Part shown: in pieces, positions 12,035 to 24,042 of the stretch | Layout: the number at the start of each line of letters is the position of its first letter | Position numbering within the stretch: the first letter of the stretch is position 1 | Source of the DNA: Bufo bufo | Lineage: Eukaryota; Chordata; Amphibia; Anura; Bufonidae | Length of the DNA stretch: 64,000 nt | Assembly (NCBI RefSeq): GCF_905171765.1 | Contig: NC_053391.1 | Location: 194,504,559 to 194,568,558 of the forward strand | Direction: 5' to 3' | Program-made: the position numbers and the translations under genes | The notes under the pieces: generated by a model | Databases searched by the model: none | What the model saw: the letters and a program-made list of their open reading frames with translations, nothing else | Told to the model about the DNA's origin: nothing

Positions 12035-12580
12035 TGCAGCAGGAAGGTCCCGCGCCAGGGGTCTCTTCTATAGGTGTTATGTGAGTTTTTAGAGTTTTTG
12101 TCGTGACACCAGCTGCATTTCAGCAACAAAGGACTAAGTCCCCCTATGTAGAAGGTGATGGTGGAACCCAGGTGTAGGAATGCCAGATTGGTGTAACGGT
12201 TGCCTATAGTGTGCCTTTGGGTGTGGCTTTTAAACTTGTTACGGTGCTCCTACCTGGATATCCAGAACGCAAGCGTGGTCGTCCGTGGCAGTGATAATAG
12301 GGTGAATAGTTGAGGGATTTGAAGAATGAATGGACTGCAGACTTTTATTTAAGTTGAAAAAGCTTTACTTGAATAAACTTGCATCAGGAAACAATCTTCC
12401 AAACTTTATCTTGGTTATAAGCAAATTTTGGCATAAGTTTTGGCAGGCAAAATCAATCAGCTCTGCTACATATGTTCTCTTTCAGCTCTGCTATGCTGGA
12501 TGGATTAAATAGGAACTTTTCCCTTTCTGCTGTAAGCTTCAACTTAGCTTTCTGTAGTCTGACTCGGTCTTTATCTTGAT

Positions 12581-14568
12581 CAGGGCCGTTTCTTGGACCG
12601 GGTGGGCCGGGTGGCCGCCCGGGGTGCTGTCAGAAGGGGGGCGCCGGCAGGGCACAGCAGGAGATGAGCGCTGCGCTTCCATTGTGGAAGCGCTCACTCA
12701 TCTCCATAGTCATCTGTATTGCCGTCCTCAGGACAGCGATACAAATGTCTGTGCTGAGGCAGGGGAGGGAGAGATGTGTCCCCTCCCTGCTCCTCTGATA
12801 GGCTGCCAGCCTAGTGCTGGCAGCCTATCAGAGGCCGGTGCAGGCGGCACGATGATGTCATCGCGCTGCCTGAGCCAGCGAGGGACACAGGCCAGAAGAG
12901 GCCTGCATCGCATCGCTGGAGGAGGTAAGTATAATTTATTTATTTTTTATATATATGTACAAATTACAATACTGGCACATAAGGGGGGCTACTGGCACAG
13001 ACATAAGGGGGACTATTGGCACATAAGGGGGACTACTTGCACATAACGGGGACTACTGGCACATGATAGGGGGGCTACAGGCACATGATAGGGGGGACTA
13101 CTGGCACATAAGGGGGGCTACTGACACATAAGGGGGTCTACTGGCACATGATAGGGGGCTACTGGCACATGATAGGGGGCTACTGGCACATGATAGGGGG
13201 CTACTGGCACATAAGGGGGACTACTGGCACATAAGGGGGGCTACTGGCACATGATAGGAGGCTAGTGGCACATAAGGGGGGCTACTGGCACATAAGGGGG
13301 GCTACTGACACTTGATAGGGGGGGACTACTGGCACATGATAGGGGGCGACTGGCACATGATAGGGGGGCACTCTGGCTACTGGCACATGATGGTGGGGGG
13401 GCTATTATTACTAGCACTTGATTGGGGGGCATCTATGGGGGCTCTTATTACTGGCACATGATTGGGGGCATCTATGGGGGCACATCTTACTGCCACATGA
13501 TTGGGGGGCATCTATTGGGGCACTTATTACTGGCACATTATTGGGTGGCCCTATAGGGGCATCTACTGAGGTTAAAAAGAAGGGGTATTTTATATGGGGG
13601 GCTCTGTATAGTGGCATTTTATACTGGGACACATTATTGTGGGTACTATGGGGAAGGGGGGAGAGGAGCACTATGGGGTCATCTACGGGGGCACTGAGAA
13701 GGGGTATTTTATATTGGCACATTATGGGAACATTAGCTCAACTGGGGGCATTACAAGGGGGTATGTTTTGCACATTATAAGGAGAATTATTTCTACTGGG
13801 GCGGCATTATGGTGGGCTTTATTACTCCCCCATGGTATGACCCCCTAGTAGCAGCACCAGCCTCTCCCTGCTCTGCTATCCCTCTGCCCTTTCTCCAAAT
13901 TCTTATTATGAAATCTTTCTCATTAGGATAAAGCACAACATCAGCTCCACCGAGCCCCCCAGCCAAGTGTTGAAGTGGTGTCCGAGATCCCCAAGGGCCA
14001 AGCCAAGTGATTGTAAGTTTTCATGTGGAGTATGTTTATGTTATACAGCCAATACTGGGTAGGGGTTATACTGTTTATTGTAAAGCATGGCACAGAGGTT
14101 ATATTGTCCGGCATGGTGTAACCTCCATACATTTTATGTACAGTATACAGTAATCTGCCTTGCCATCTATGCTTTGAATCTGGTTTTATATGTTACTTGG
14201 TTTTTGTACATTTACTTGCGTGTGCTAGTTGATACCTGCTGTGATTGGGTTTTAGTTAATTAAATGCTAACATGACCGTTTTTTGGTTTTGCACATTATT
14301 GATGATTGTATTTCATGACTACTCTTCTAAGGGTATTGCCTTCCTTTATACTGCAGTTCTCCTGTACCACTCTGCCTGCGACTTTTAGCAGTTTAAGCAG
14401 TAATTTATGATTATATTTTGCTCTCAATTAATATAAAAAAATATATAAATATGGTGAGACGGTTGCAAGTACTCTTCTGATATGATTTCATCGAGCAGTT
14501 TTGATTGGGGGGGGGAAGAGTTTTTTTGACACTCACCCTAAGAGAAATTTTACCTAGAAACTGCACTG
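12581..14568. mobile_element. Non-autonomous hAT element, 2 kb, 8-bp target duplication
   Basis: Terminal inverted repeats CAGGGCCGTTTCTTGG at 12581 and, inverted, CAGTGCAGTTTCTAGG at 14568 (13 of 16 match). Perfect 8-bp flank ATCTTGAT at 12573-12580 and 14569-14576. The CAG ends differ from the TAG ends of the other hAT families here. There is no transposase; the inside holds a minisatellite and AT-rich sequence, so it needs a transposase in trans. Confidence 0.9.
12965..13560. repeat. Minisatellite in the hAT MITE, about 21-bp unit
   Basis: Many copies of GGGGGGCTACTGGCACATGA with length changes (units with ATAAGG or ATGATAGG). The array becomes looser after 13400 (CACATGATTGGGGGGCATCT). 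G-rich on the plus strand. No coding role. Confidence 0.88.
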
Positions 14569-15020
14569 ATCTTGATTTGCACAGTATCTTTCTCTTTATC
14601 TTTCTCTTTAGTCCTGTCTTTATTCAGGGAACTTTTCTCTTGACTCGGCATTAGGCTTAGGCCTCCATGCCCAGCAGAGCAGACAGGGCTCTGCTGGCTG
14701 GAACACAGCCTTCCCCTTGCAGGGGGTACTCTGAACTCTATGCACAACCTCTCCACAAGGAGAAGGTCCGACTAACTTTCACTAACTACACTCCTCCCTC
14801 TCTACAGAGGGGGATAGAATGGAAAGCAGGTTCCACTCTAGAAAAATTTGCTCTGCAATAGATGCTGCCATTTGCTGGTGAACCAGGCACACTTTAACAA
14901 AACATTTGCAAGGGAATATAAATATACATTGCGCAGGACATGGAAGTAAATATGTAAGATGACGCAGGATGACCCTTAGGAGATAGTGGGGAGTGCGCAA
15001 AAAGGTGGCAAGGCGTTACA

Positions 15021-15189
15021 GCAGCAGCATAAGGAGACCACAGAGTGGCAAGGGGACATAGTGTGGAGGTGGTGGCAGCATCAGGAGGCCACAGAGTGGC
15101 AAGGTGACATAGTGTGGAGGTGGCGGCAGCATCAGGAGGCCACCTAGTGGCAAGGTGACATAGTCTGGAGGTGGCAGTAGCATGAGGAG
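15021..15189. repeat. 51-bp minisatellite, right part
   Basis: About three more units of the array at 11440-12034. The array is cut at 15189 by the end of hAT2c, which begins TAGAGATGGCC at 15190. Confidence 0.88.
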
Positions 15190-16349
15190 TAGAGATGGCC
15201 TTGCGGTTCGCCCGACGATCGTTTCACGGTGAACTTTGCTAGTTCACGGTTCGCGGAACGGGCGAACATATGGCGATACCATATGGGATACCAAATACTA
15301 GCTAATAGAGTCACAAGAGTCCTTTTAAGGACTGATATAGGTGTGCTATCGATAGGTGTGACTTACAGAAGGGTGTGATATACTTATAATATACTTTCTA
15401 ACATAGAAAGAATATTATAGTGCATTTGTATTGTGCAGAAGTTGTGTGCGTTTCTGCTGTGAAACTGCAGCTATACAGAGGGGCAAATGCTCTTGGAACA
15501 AATAATTTCAACTGGTGTGATATACCAGTTGCCCCCCCCCCCCCCCAAAAAAAAAAAAGTGATTGAGGCAGGGGTGTGACATACCAATAATATACTTTCT
15601 ATATAGTATATTTGGGTAGTGCAGCATTTGTTTGCGGTTCTGCTGTGTTACTGCAGCTACAGAGAGTGACGAACGCTATTGGAAAAAATAATTTCTACTG
15701 GTGTGATATACCAGCAGAAATGTGCAGTTAATGACTAACAGTATGAACTCTGCGGCAGGACAGGTTCTGGGGAGCTTGTTTTTTTTCACCGCGCCAGTGG
15801 CTGCTCATGCGCAATGCATGCAGACTTCTGCGGCCATTTGATGAGATCACCAAACTGGTCAGTCGCATCCAGGGTGCCATCAGTGACATCATATCTTACG
15901 CCTTCTTTCTGGGGCATTCATTGCATTGTGTCATTGATCAAGCTGTTGAGGAGCAGGAAGTTGAGGAAGTCGCAATACTGGATGAATTCCCAGTGAGGGC
16001 TACTTCATCTGAGACAAGTCAACAGGAGTCGAAAGAGGAGTCAGAGGAGGATGGTGCCGCGGCGGAGGATGAGGAGGAGCAAGAAGAGCATGCTTTAAAC
16101 TTTTCTGGGATCCCTGGTGTTGTCCGTGGCTGGGGGGAGGAGACCGAGGAAGACATTCTCCTGGGCGATGAGCAGGAGCCAGGGCGCTCCACCACTTCAA
16201 ATTTAGTGCAAATGGGGGCTTTCATGCTCCAGTGCTTGAAGAGGTACCTCTATATAAAAAGCATAAAAAGCAAGGAACAGTACTGGGTGGCAACGTACTT
16301 AGACCCCCGGTGCAAACACAAAATGGCGGACATGTTACCAGCATCACAG
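15190..16349 (+). mobile_element. hAT2c, truncated hAT transposon (5' part with internal deletion)
   Basis: Begins with TAGAGATGGCCTTGCGG, matching the left end of the full-length hAT2a at 22333. Non-coding repeats near 15390-15720 match 22949-23250 of hAT2a. A run of 15 C then 12 A occurs at 15532-15558. A jump near 15720-15790 removes the N-terminal and central transposase. At 16349 the element is cut by gypsy B, in sequence that reads on uninterrupted in hAT2a at about 27060. The right end is not present in the window. Confidence 0.85.
15807..16349 (+). pseudogene. hAT2c transposase remnant
   Basis: Encodes the part corresponding to 26560-27070 of hAT2a: LRPFDEITKLVSRIQGA, an acidic stretch (ESEEDGAAAEDEEEQEE), then GWGEETEEDILLG and YWVATYLDPRCKHKMADML. 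It lacks the BED finger and catalytic D motifs. The open frame runs on into the gypsy B LTR (to 16712), giving a chance 301-codon fusion. Not a functional transposase. Confidence 0.82.
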
Positions 16350-16878
16350 TGTCACCGCCAGCTCTCTGAGAAGGTCTGGCAGACGTTCTTCTGTACCTCT
16401 TGCATGATGTTCTTTGTTTTGGTTTCACTTTGTCATCTCCTTTCCTTCTCCCAGCTGTCACCTATTTACACTAATTGCCTCCCTTTATATTCCCTCCCAT
16501 ACTGCCTCACTTTGCGGTTTATACAACTTCCTGGATTGAAGTGTTCACTGCTGGAGACTCCTGCTACTGCTTGTTCAGATAAGTCCTTTCATGTTTTGTG
16601 TTTCCTTGCTGGCTTGATTCCAGGTGACCCTGACTCCCTCCGTATTAAGTGCAGGGAGCCGGTGGTTGTGTCCCCTCACTATTATAGGGTTTTCAGGTGT
16701 CACACAGTCTAGGTACGAGGGCATGCAATCATCTACCTCTGAGACCCTTGTATGTGCTTAGCAGTCAGGGTGAGCTCTTAGGGTTTTATAGGGGTCACCT
16801 TTATGCTCCTTAGTTTGGGATCAAGCCAGTCGGATGTTTATCCATAACTCCCAGCTATCTGCAACATCATCCTTGACA
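16350..16878 (+). repeat. 5' LTR of gypsy B
   Basis: 529 bp, TGTCACCGCC to CATCCTTGACA. TATA box TTTATAT at 16484-16490; predicted RNA start GCGGTTTATA at 16514-16523, 30 bp downstream of the TATA start. Confidence 0.88.
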
Positions 16879-16879
16879 T

Positions 16880-16889
16880 TATAAACCGC
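16880..16889 (+). promoter_or_regulatory. Self-priming (PBS) site of gypsy B
   Basis: TATAAACCGC, one base after the LTR, is exactly complementary to GCGGTTTATA at the predicted transcript start (16514-16523). Same geometry as in copies A and C. Confidence 0.72.
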
Positions 16890-16905
16890 CATTACCGTCT
16901 TAAGC

Positions 16906-19900
16906 ATGGATCCGGTTTCAGCCTTGATTGACCGCATGCAGGGTCTTTCACTGGAGGTAGCAGATCTCCGTAAAACTGTGTCTCAGTTTCAGGTGACCGG
17001 TTCTGCTGGCGTTCATGGAGTTTGTTCCGAGCCTAAGATCTCACTCCCGGATACGTTCTCCGGGGGTAGTGAGAATTTTGTTCGCTTTAGAGAGGCTTGC
17101 AAACTCCATTTTCGCCTACTTCCCCATTCCTCTGGTGATGAGGAGCAGAGGTTGGGGGTCATCATCTCGCTGCTCAGGGATAACGCCCAGTCTTGGGCCT
17201 TTACGCTGCCGGTGGGGGCACGGCCCCTCCGATCGGTGGATTAATTTTTTTGTAGTCCTGGGGCAGATATATGATGACCCGGATTGTATTGCTCTGGCTG
17301 AATCTAAACTGCGTCTTTTATGCCAGAGTAAACAGTCCGCAGAGATATATTGTTCTGAATTTCGGAGATGGGCAGCTGATACTGGTTGGAATGATGCTGC
17401 ACTCCGAAGTCAATTTTGCCATGGTCTTTCGGAGGGATTGAAAGATGCATTTGCTTTTCATGAGAGACCTGCCTCGTTGGAGTCTGCAATGTCTCGAGCT
17501 GTTCGTATTGACAGGCGTCTTAGAGAGAGAGGAGAGATCACTCCTTCCTGTCATATTCAGTCCAAGGACAGTGGGGCGGTCTCATTCAGTGCGCAGGGGC
17601 CTCAGTCTCTCTCAATCCCCTCTGAGCAGGAGGCCATGCAGCTGGGTTTGCTTGCCTCTGATAGTAGAGGATTCAGCTCTCAGAGGAGGGTTTGTTTCTG
17701 TTGTGGGGGTATAAATCATTTGGCTAATGTTTGCCCCTCTAGGAGATTCAGGGAGTTTTCTGAGGGTAATAAAGAAACAAAAAGAAAAAAAAAACCTCTA
17801 AAAACTTTCCATTTGCTACTATTGGCAAGGTTGATGCGGACATTGAAGGTTTGCCGTTAGCTTGTAGTTCCCGTTTTGTCCTACCTGCCAGGGTGGCGCT
17901 AGATAGCAAGAACATTGTTTGTGAGATTTTTGTAGATAGTGGAGCAGCTGTCTCATTGATAACCAATTTGCTATAACACATGGTTTCCAGGTATGCACTT
18001 TGGAAAAGGATATACCTGTTTTTGCTATTGATTTCACTCCACTTTCTCAAAAATCGTTAAAGGGCATAGTTCACAATATCCGTTTGACTATGGGTAATGC
18101 TCATGTTGAGGATATGTCATGTTTCGTCCTAAGCGGATTACCTACTCCTCTAGTGTTGGGGCTACCCTGGCTCACTAAACATAACCCCACCATTGATTGG
18201 CAAGCAAGGCAAATAAATGGTTGGAGTGACTTTTGCAGAGAGAATTGCCTCACGGCGTCTCTTTCAGAGGTTTCTATCAAGAAAGTACCATCATTTCTCT
18301 GTGGATTTTTGGATGTGTTTTCCGAGAGTGGTGTCCAGGAGCTGCCCCCTCACCGTGAGTACGATTGCCCTATTAATCTCATCCCAGGCGCCAAGCTGCC
18401 AAAATCACGTTTATATACAATCTCTCCCAACCTGAAAGAGTCGCTATGCGGACTTATATCTCTGAGAGCCTGAGACCTTGTCTAGATTTTCAGGGAGCTG
18501 AACTGTATCACAATTCGTGACCCATATCCGCTTCCTCTGATCCCGGACCTGTTCAACCAGATTGTTAGGGCTAAAGTTTTTTCTAAGTTGGATTTAAGAG
18601 GGGCATACAACCTAGTCAGGGTCAGGGAAGGGGACGAATGAAAGACAGCCTTCAATACCCCTGAGGGCCATTTAGAGAATTTGGTTATGCCCTTTGGTTT
18701 GATGAATGCTCCGGCCGTCTTCCAACATTTTGTGAACAGCATTTTTTATCATTTAATGGGAAAATTTGTACTGGTGTATCTAGATGACATTTTGATTTTT
18801 TCTCCTGATTTCAAAACTCATAGGGACCACCTACGTCAGGTCTTGCTCATTCTGCGGGAGAATAAATTGTACGCTAAACTGGAAAAATGTGTGTTTGCAG
18901 TTCCGGAGATTCCATTTCTTGGTTTTCTCTCCGCTTCTGGTTTTCGCATGGACCCTGAGAAGGTCCGCGCTGTGCTTGATTGGGAGCTTCCTGAGAATCA
19001 GAAGGCGCTGATGTGGTTTTTGGGTTTTGCCAATTATTACAGAAAGTTCATTTTGAATTATTCCTCTGTTGTTAAACCACTCACTGATATGACTAAAAAG
19101 GGGGTAGATTTTTCCTCCTGGTCGGTAGATGCGCTTAATGCCTTTTCTTGTATCAAAGAGAGTTTTGCTTCCGTTCCCATTTTGGTACAACCTGATGTCT
19201 CTCTACCTTTTATTGTTGAGGTGGATGCTTCTGAGGTGGGTGTGGGTGCGGTCTTTTCTCAGGGCCCTCTCCTGCCAAATGGTGACCGTGTGCCTTTTTC
19301 TCAAGGAAACTCTCCTCCGCAGAGAGAAATTACGATGTGGGAGATAGGGAGTTGTTGGCCATCAAATTAGCTTTTGAGGAATGGCGCCATTGGCTAGAGG
19401 GAGCCAGACACCCTATTACCGTGTTTACCAACCATAAGAATCTGGCCTACTTGGAATCAGCCAAGCGTCTGAACCCGAAACAGGCCAGATGGTCTTTATT
19501 CTTTTCTAGGTTTAATTTTGTTGTCACGTTCCGCCCCGGGGTTAAAAATGTGAAGGCTGATGCCCTGTCATGTTTTTTTCCTGGAGGGGGGAACTTTTAA
19601 GACCCGGGTCCCATTTTGGCTGAAGGGGTGGTCGTCTCTGCTCCTTATCCTGATTTGGAGGCAGAGGTTCAGGCAGCCCAGGCAGAGGCTCCTAATCTTT
19701 GTTCTTCTGGGAGGTTGTTTGTGCCTCTCGCTTTACGACAAGGTTTTTAAGGAGCACCACGATACTGTCCTTGCTGGGCACCCGGGGAGTAGAGTTACAG
19801 TGGATCTCATTGCTCTGAGATTCCGGTTCCCGGCTCTTCGTAAGACGGTTGAGGGTTTTGTGGCAGCCTGTGAGACCTGCGCTCGTATCAAGGTCTCTCA

Positions 19901-20763
19901 TTCACGGCCATCGGGTTCTCTCCTCCCGTTACCCATTCCTTCCCGTCCTTGGACGCATCTGTCCATGGACTTCATTACGGACCTGCCTCGTTCCTCAGGG
20001 AAGACTGTGATTCTGGTAGTAGTGGACCATTTTAGCAAAATGGCGCATTTCATTCCCTTTCCTGGGTTACCCAATGCTAAGACGCTGGCGCAAGCATTTG
20101 TTGATCACATTGTCAAATTGCATGCCATTCCTTCAGACATCGTTCTGATAGGGGCACACAATTTGTTTCCAGATTCTGGAAGGCCTTCTGTTCTCGCTTG
20201 GGGGTTCGGTTGTCGTTCTCTTCTGCTTTTCACCCACAGTCAAATGGTCAGACCGAACGCGTCAATCAGAATCTGGAGACATATCTGCGCTGTTTTGTGG
20301 CAGAGAATCAGGAGGATTGGTGTTCTTTTTTGTCCCTTGCTGAGATTGCTTTAAATAACCGTCGCCAGGAGTCCGCTGATAAGTCACCATTTTTTGGTGC
20401 ATATGGGTTTCATCCACAGTTTGGGACATTCTCTGGAGAGGGGTCTTCTGGTTTACCTGATGAGGAGAGATTTTCCTCGTCTTTGTCATTTATTTGGCAA
20501 AAGATTCAGGGTAATCTGAAGAGGATGAGTGAGAGATATAAGCGTGTGGCGGATAAGAGACGTGTGCCTGGTCCGGACCTGAATGTGGGAGATCTGGTGT
20601 GGTTGTCTACAAAGAAAATCAAACTGAAGGTTCCCTCCTGGAAGTTGGGTCCTAAGTTTATTGGGCCTTACAAGATCTTGTCCGTCATCAATCCCGTTGC
20701 CTTCCGTCTTGATCTTCCTCAGACTTGGAAGATCCATAATGTTTTTCACAGGTCCCTATTAAG
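16906..20763 (+). pseudogene. gag-pol: Gypsy B gag-pol, several frameshifts and stops
   Basis: Start ATGGATCCGG at 16906. Gag shows SLPDTFSGGSENFVRFREACKL and breaks at about 17240 (stop after LRSVD). It then continues in another frame with IYCSEFRRWAADTGWNDAAL and a knuckle (CFCCGGINHLANVCPSRRF, about 17697-17755). Protease is damaged near 17940-17970. In RT about 105 bp are lost near 18473, fusing SESL to the region before ELNCITIRD, and TGG is TGA at about 18640 (DE*KT). YLDD lies near 18780. Integrase (19740-20300) keeps the zinc finger and core in two frames. Encoded functions as in copy C, but this copy cannot work. Confidence 0.88.
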
Positions 20764-21027
20764 GGTGTTTAAGCTAGGGGAGCTGAGGTGGTTAAGTCAT
20801 TTCCCTATCCACATTTGTTTGCAGAGCACTTGCCATGCTCTTAACCACATTTTGCTGCCATTTGCAGCCCTCTAGCCCTTTCCATGACTTTTTTAGAGCC
20901 ATTTTAGTTCGTGTCCCCATTGACTTCAGTGGGGTTCGGGGTTAAGTTCGGGTCCCGAATTCGAACTTTTTTGTGATGTTCGGCCGAACCCATCGAACCC
21001 GAACATCCAGGTGTCCGCTCAACTCTA
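20764..21027 (-). mobile_element. hAT1 end fragment (hAT1c)
   Basis: Reading minus, it starts TAGAGTTGAGCGGACACC at 21027 and includes the TTCGGCCGAA motif and the CCCATTGA...TCAATGGG-type block, matching 2482-2720 and 43014-43260. The inner 40 bp (AGCTTAAACACCC) are from another, unassigned repeat. Only one end is present, so this is a truncated or deleted copy that abuts gypsy B. Confidence 0.8.
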
Positions 21028-21539
21028 TCTATGATCATGAAACCGGTGCCCATGGCAAGATCACCATGCAGCATTAGCCTAAATGCCTTCTCTTTTATTG
21101 ACTGTCAATAAAAAATTGGAAAATTAAATAGACTGTCCAAGGTTGCAGGAGTGATCATGCTCCGAAAATTATGGCTGAATAGATTTGGATCTCTGCTACC
21201 TCAGAAATTAGCTCTTTATCACTTCTCCTTGGAAAATGGATCTAGAAATCAGGAATATATTACTGGTAATAGTAGACTTGGAGCATAATATTGATATATT
21301 CCACATGCTTTCAGTGAATGTGGACAAGAGGCATGTGAAAGTCAAGCAATTTGTTCTAACAAGCAGTTTATCTAAAAGTAGACTTTGACAAAAGGCAACC
21401 ATTCATTTCTTGCAATTAGTATTCTGTTCATTTTAGGTTTGCGCTTCTAACGGCTGATAAGTCTTGGTATTGCCATGAGGTCTCCCCAATGAATTCCCAG
21501 CTAATACACTGTTTTGTCTTTGTTTTCTCTGTCCAAATA
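21028..21539. other. No gene seen
   Basis: AT-rich sequence without a convincing frame, RNA or repeat. Confidence 0.5.
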
Positions 21540-21934
21540 GATAGGACTCAACCGTTTCCCAGCCGTGGCTGTATTGCTGACTGCATACAGCGGTTTCACA
21601 ATACATGGGCATCGGCCATGTGCACCCCGCACCACGGATGCAGACCCATACACTTGAATGGGTCTGTAATCCAGAGCTGCAGTGCGGAACGGAGGCACGG
21701 AATCCCATGGAACCACTACGGAGTCCTTCCGTGGTGTTTCTGTCCGTGCCTCCGCACTGCAAAAAATTGAATCTGTTCTATTTTTTTACAGTGCGGACTG
21801 ATCACGGATCCATTCAAGTTGAATGGGTCTGGATCCGTTGTGGCTGCCGCACAGATGGTGCCTGTGCATTGGGGACCACAAATTGCGGTCCCCAATGCAC
21901 GGAATGGCCGCACAACGGCCGTGTGCATGAGGCC
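21540..21934. mobile_element. PIF/Harbinger-like MITE, left end missing
   Basis: Right end GTGTGCATGAGGCC followed by TTA at 21935-21937. Internal inverted pairs, for example GTGCATTGGGGACC against GGTCCCCAATGCAC near 21867-21900, and GCGGAACGGAGGCACGG against its inverse near 21690-21765. The matching left terminus is not visible. Non-coding. Confidence 0.55.
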
Positions 21935-21953
21935 TTAATGAGAGATAAAGATT

Positions 21954-22018
21954 AGATAGATAGATGATATACAGATAGATGATAGACAGACAGACAGATA
22001 TATAGATGATAGATTCAG

Positions 22019-22063
<45 letters not shown>

Positions 22064-22065
22064 GG
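21954..22065. repeat. (GATA)n microsatellite
   Basis: GATA/GACA tetranucleotide repeats, with a pure GATA stretch at about 22018-22062. Confidence 0.95.
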
Positions 22066-22686
22066 ATAAATCTTGTTTGCCACTTCAGTGAAGGCCTTGA
22101 ACAGAGCCACAATCCAAAAACCATGTGGAAACTGTCATAAAACACCACTACAAAAAAAGCTGTGTTTTTGTAGGGTGTTTTATACCGAAATTTCCTATTC
22201 TAGCATGTGAAATCTAAACGAAAAAACGCTGTATTAAAAATAAGTTTTTTTAGTTTTTTTTTTAAATAGATGTACATATTCTGAAACCACCGTTACTACA
22301 AAAAATTCTCCTCTAAAAAGTTAGGTTGGAGATAGAAATTGCCTTGCGGTTCACCCGGCGGTCGTTTCGCAGTGAACTTTGCTCGTTCGCGGTTCGCCGA
22401 ACATGTCCGCCAGCGCCATATTCTTTTGCATTGTGCCGAACTTTGACCCATGACACATCCATCAGGTGGGACAGGACAGCCAATTGAGACGTTTTAGCAG
22501 ATGGACACACCCCCTACCCTATGAATAAACCCGATCTGGCCGCCATTTTACATTCAGTCTTTTGCCAATGTAGGGAGTTGTTGCTGTGTGGAGCAGGGAC
22601 AGACTGTTAGAGACACCAAACACTAGCTAATAGGGCCACAAAAGTCATTTTAAGGACTGGTATAGGTGTGCTATCGATAGATGTTC

Positions 22687-22850
22687 AGTAGAGAATAGGA
22701 CGCGTTTCGGGGATATACCCCAAGTCATTTGTACCTGAAGAAGGGGTTTATCCCCAAACCGCGTTGTACCGCTTGCTCAATAAAAAGAACCCTTAATCTA
22801 ATTCAACCACTGGGTGGTCTTTGCGCCGTGGGACATTCCTATTCTCTACT
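22687..22850. mobile_element. Small inverted-repeat cassette with polyadenylation-type signal
   Basis: Bounded by perfect 14-bp inverted repeats AGTAGAGAATAGGA (22687-22700) and TCCTATTCTCTACT (22837-22850). Inside are ACGCGTTTCGGGG, CCTGAAGAAGGGG, AAACCGCGTTG and TCAATAAA. Sequence to about 22945 also differs from hAT2c, so the insertion may be larger. A similarly built cassette lies at 61819-61954. Family not recognised. Confidence 0.5.
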
Positions 22851-23308
22851 TAACTACTGGCTTTCTGAGGGATTCCAGGCATCCCTGATCAGAAGTATTA
22901 ATCCCGGGCTGCATACCATCCGCCGTGAGGGTCTTTTACCAATCTGAAACTTTCTATATAGTGCATTTATATTGTGCAGCATTTGTGTGCTGTTCTGCTG
23001 AGATACCGCAGCTATACAGAGGGACAAACGCTATTATAACAACTAATTGCAACTGGTGTGATATACCAGTTGCCCCCCCAAAAAAACCTGATTATGGTAG
23101 GGGTGTGATATACCTATAATATACTTTCTATATAGTGCATTTATATTGTGCAGCATTTGTGTGCTGTTCTGCTGAGATACAGCAGCTATACAGAGGGACA
23201 AATGCAATTGGAATAACTAATTGCACCTGTTGCCCCAAAATAAACAGATTAAGGGGTTTGATATACTTTCTTCCAGGAAATACTGCTCTTCTATAGGGAC
23301 TTTGTCAC

Positions 23309-24023
23309 TGTTATGCAAGCGGGTATAGACCCACTGCGCCACTGACTAAGTATACTACGGAGGGGCGTAACTAAGCAGCTACCTGGTATTCACTAGAGCC
23401 CCTGATGGTGGGGATAGGCTTGGGCCGTAGGGTAGCTGCCAGGTGCCACTCCAGAGTAGTCCCCAAGTCAGTGGCAGCTGACCAGGGGGTCAGAGTGCTC
23501 GGTGCAAGCACCAAGGGAACTTACAAGGCCTGGAGGTACGGGTCAGGACAGGCGGCAATCAAGCGAAGTCAGCAAACAGGATCCGAAGTCAAGGGCAGGC
23601 GGCAAACAGGCATAGTCCATAAACAAAGTCCGAGGTCAGAGGCAGGTGGCAGAAAGCAAAGTCCAGGACTACAATAGCAGGATTCTATACACAGGAAGGC
23701 AGACAAGATAAACACCTGAGGTTGCTCAGGCAACTTCCTGTCGTAGGAAGTGCCTTTAAATACTTGCTGCAATCCGGCCATTGGCTGCTGAGACAGAGGG
23801 CGTGTATGTGTTGCCACATAGGAAAAAGAGACACACCCACGCAAGCTTCAGCACCAGTGCAAGTCTCCAGCAGCAAGGAAACACTGGCATGGATCACATG
23901 TAGCAGAGTTAAGTTAGTTGCTGCCCGTGTTTGTCAGCTGGGCAGCAGGATGGAAAAGTGGGAGCCTGGCGCCTGTGCCTGAGGATAGGGGCAGCAGCAC
24001 CGGCATGGGCCGCTGGACTAACA
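23309..24023. mobile_element. Solo LTR, 715 bp, 5-bp target duplication
   Basis: TGTTATGCAAGC at the left and GGACTAACA at the right, flanked by GTCAC at 23304-23308 and 24024-24028. Removing it leaves continuous hAT2a leader sequence 20 bp before the transposase ATG. No internal coding region, so it is an LTR left by recombination. Family unknown. Confidence 0.85.
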
Positions 24024-24042
24024 GTCACAGGGTCATTTTGAA

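Larger units (their letters stand above)
12035..15020. mobile_element. Solo LTR (about 990 bp) inserted in the minisatellite, itself interrupted
   Basis: Starts TGCAGCAGGAAGG and ends GGCGTTACA. The 4-mer GCAG flanks it at 12031-12034 and 15021-15024. Removing the insert plus one GCAG restores a normal minisatellite unit exactly, which fixes the boundaries. Subtracting the nested hAT (12581-14568 plus its 8-bp duplication) leaves about 990 bp with TG...CA ends, no internal coding region and an AATAAA near 12370. The best reading is a solo LTR left by LTR-LTR recombination. Family unknown, and orientation not decided. Confidence 0.72.
16350..20763 (+). mobile_element. Ty3/gypsy retrotransposon copy B, 3' truncated
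   Basis: 5' LTR 16350-16878, gag from 16906, pol to about 20763, where similarity stops inside the integrase C-terminal region and other repeat sequence begins. Inserted in hAT2c after CATCACAG. Its LTR and coding sequence are close to copy A and more distant from copy C. The 3' LTR and any chromodomain are absent, so no second target duplication can be seen. Confidence 0.9.

Noticed and set aside
11402..12073. Open frames of 60-145 codons over the 51-bp array
   Set aside because: Low-complexity repeat translation on both strands.
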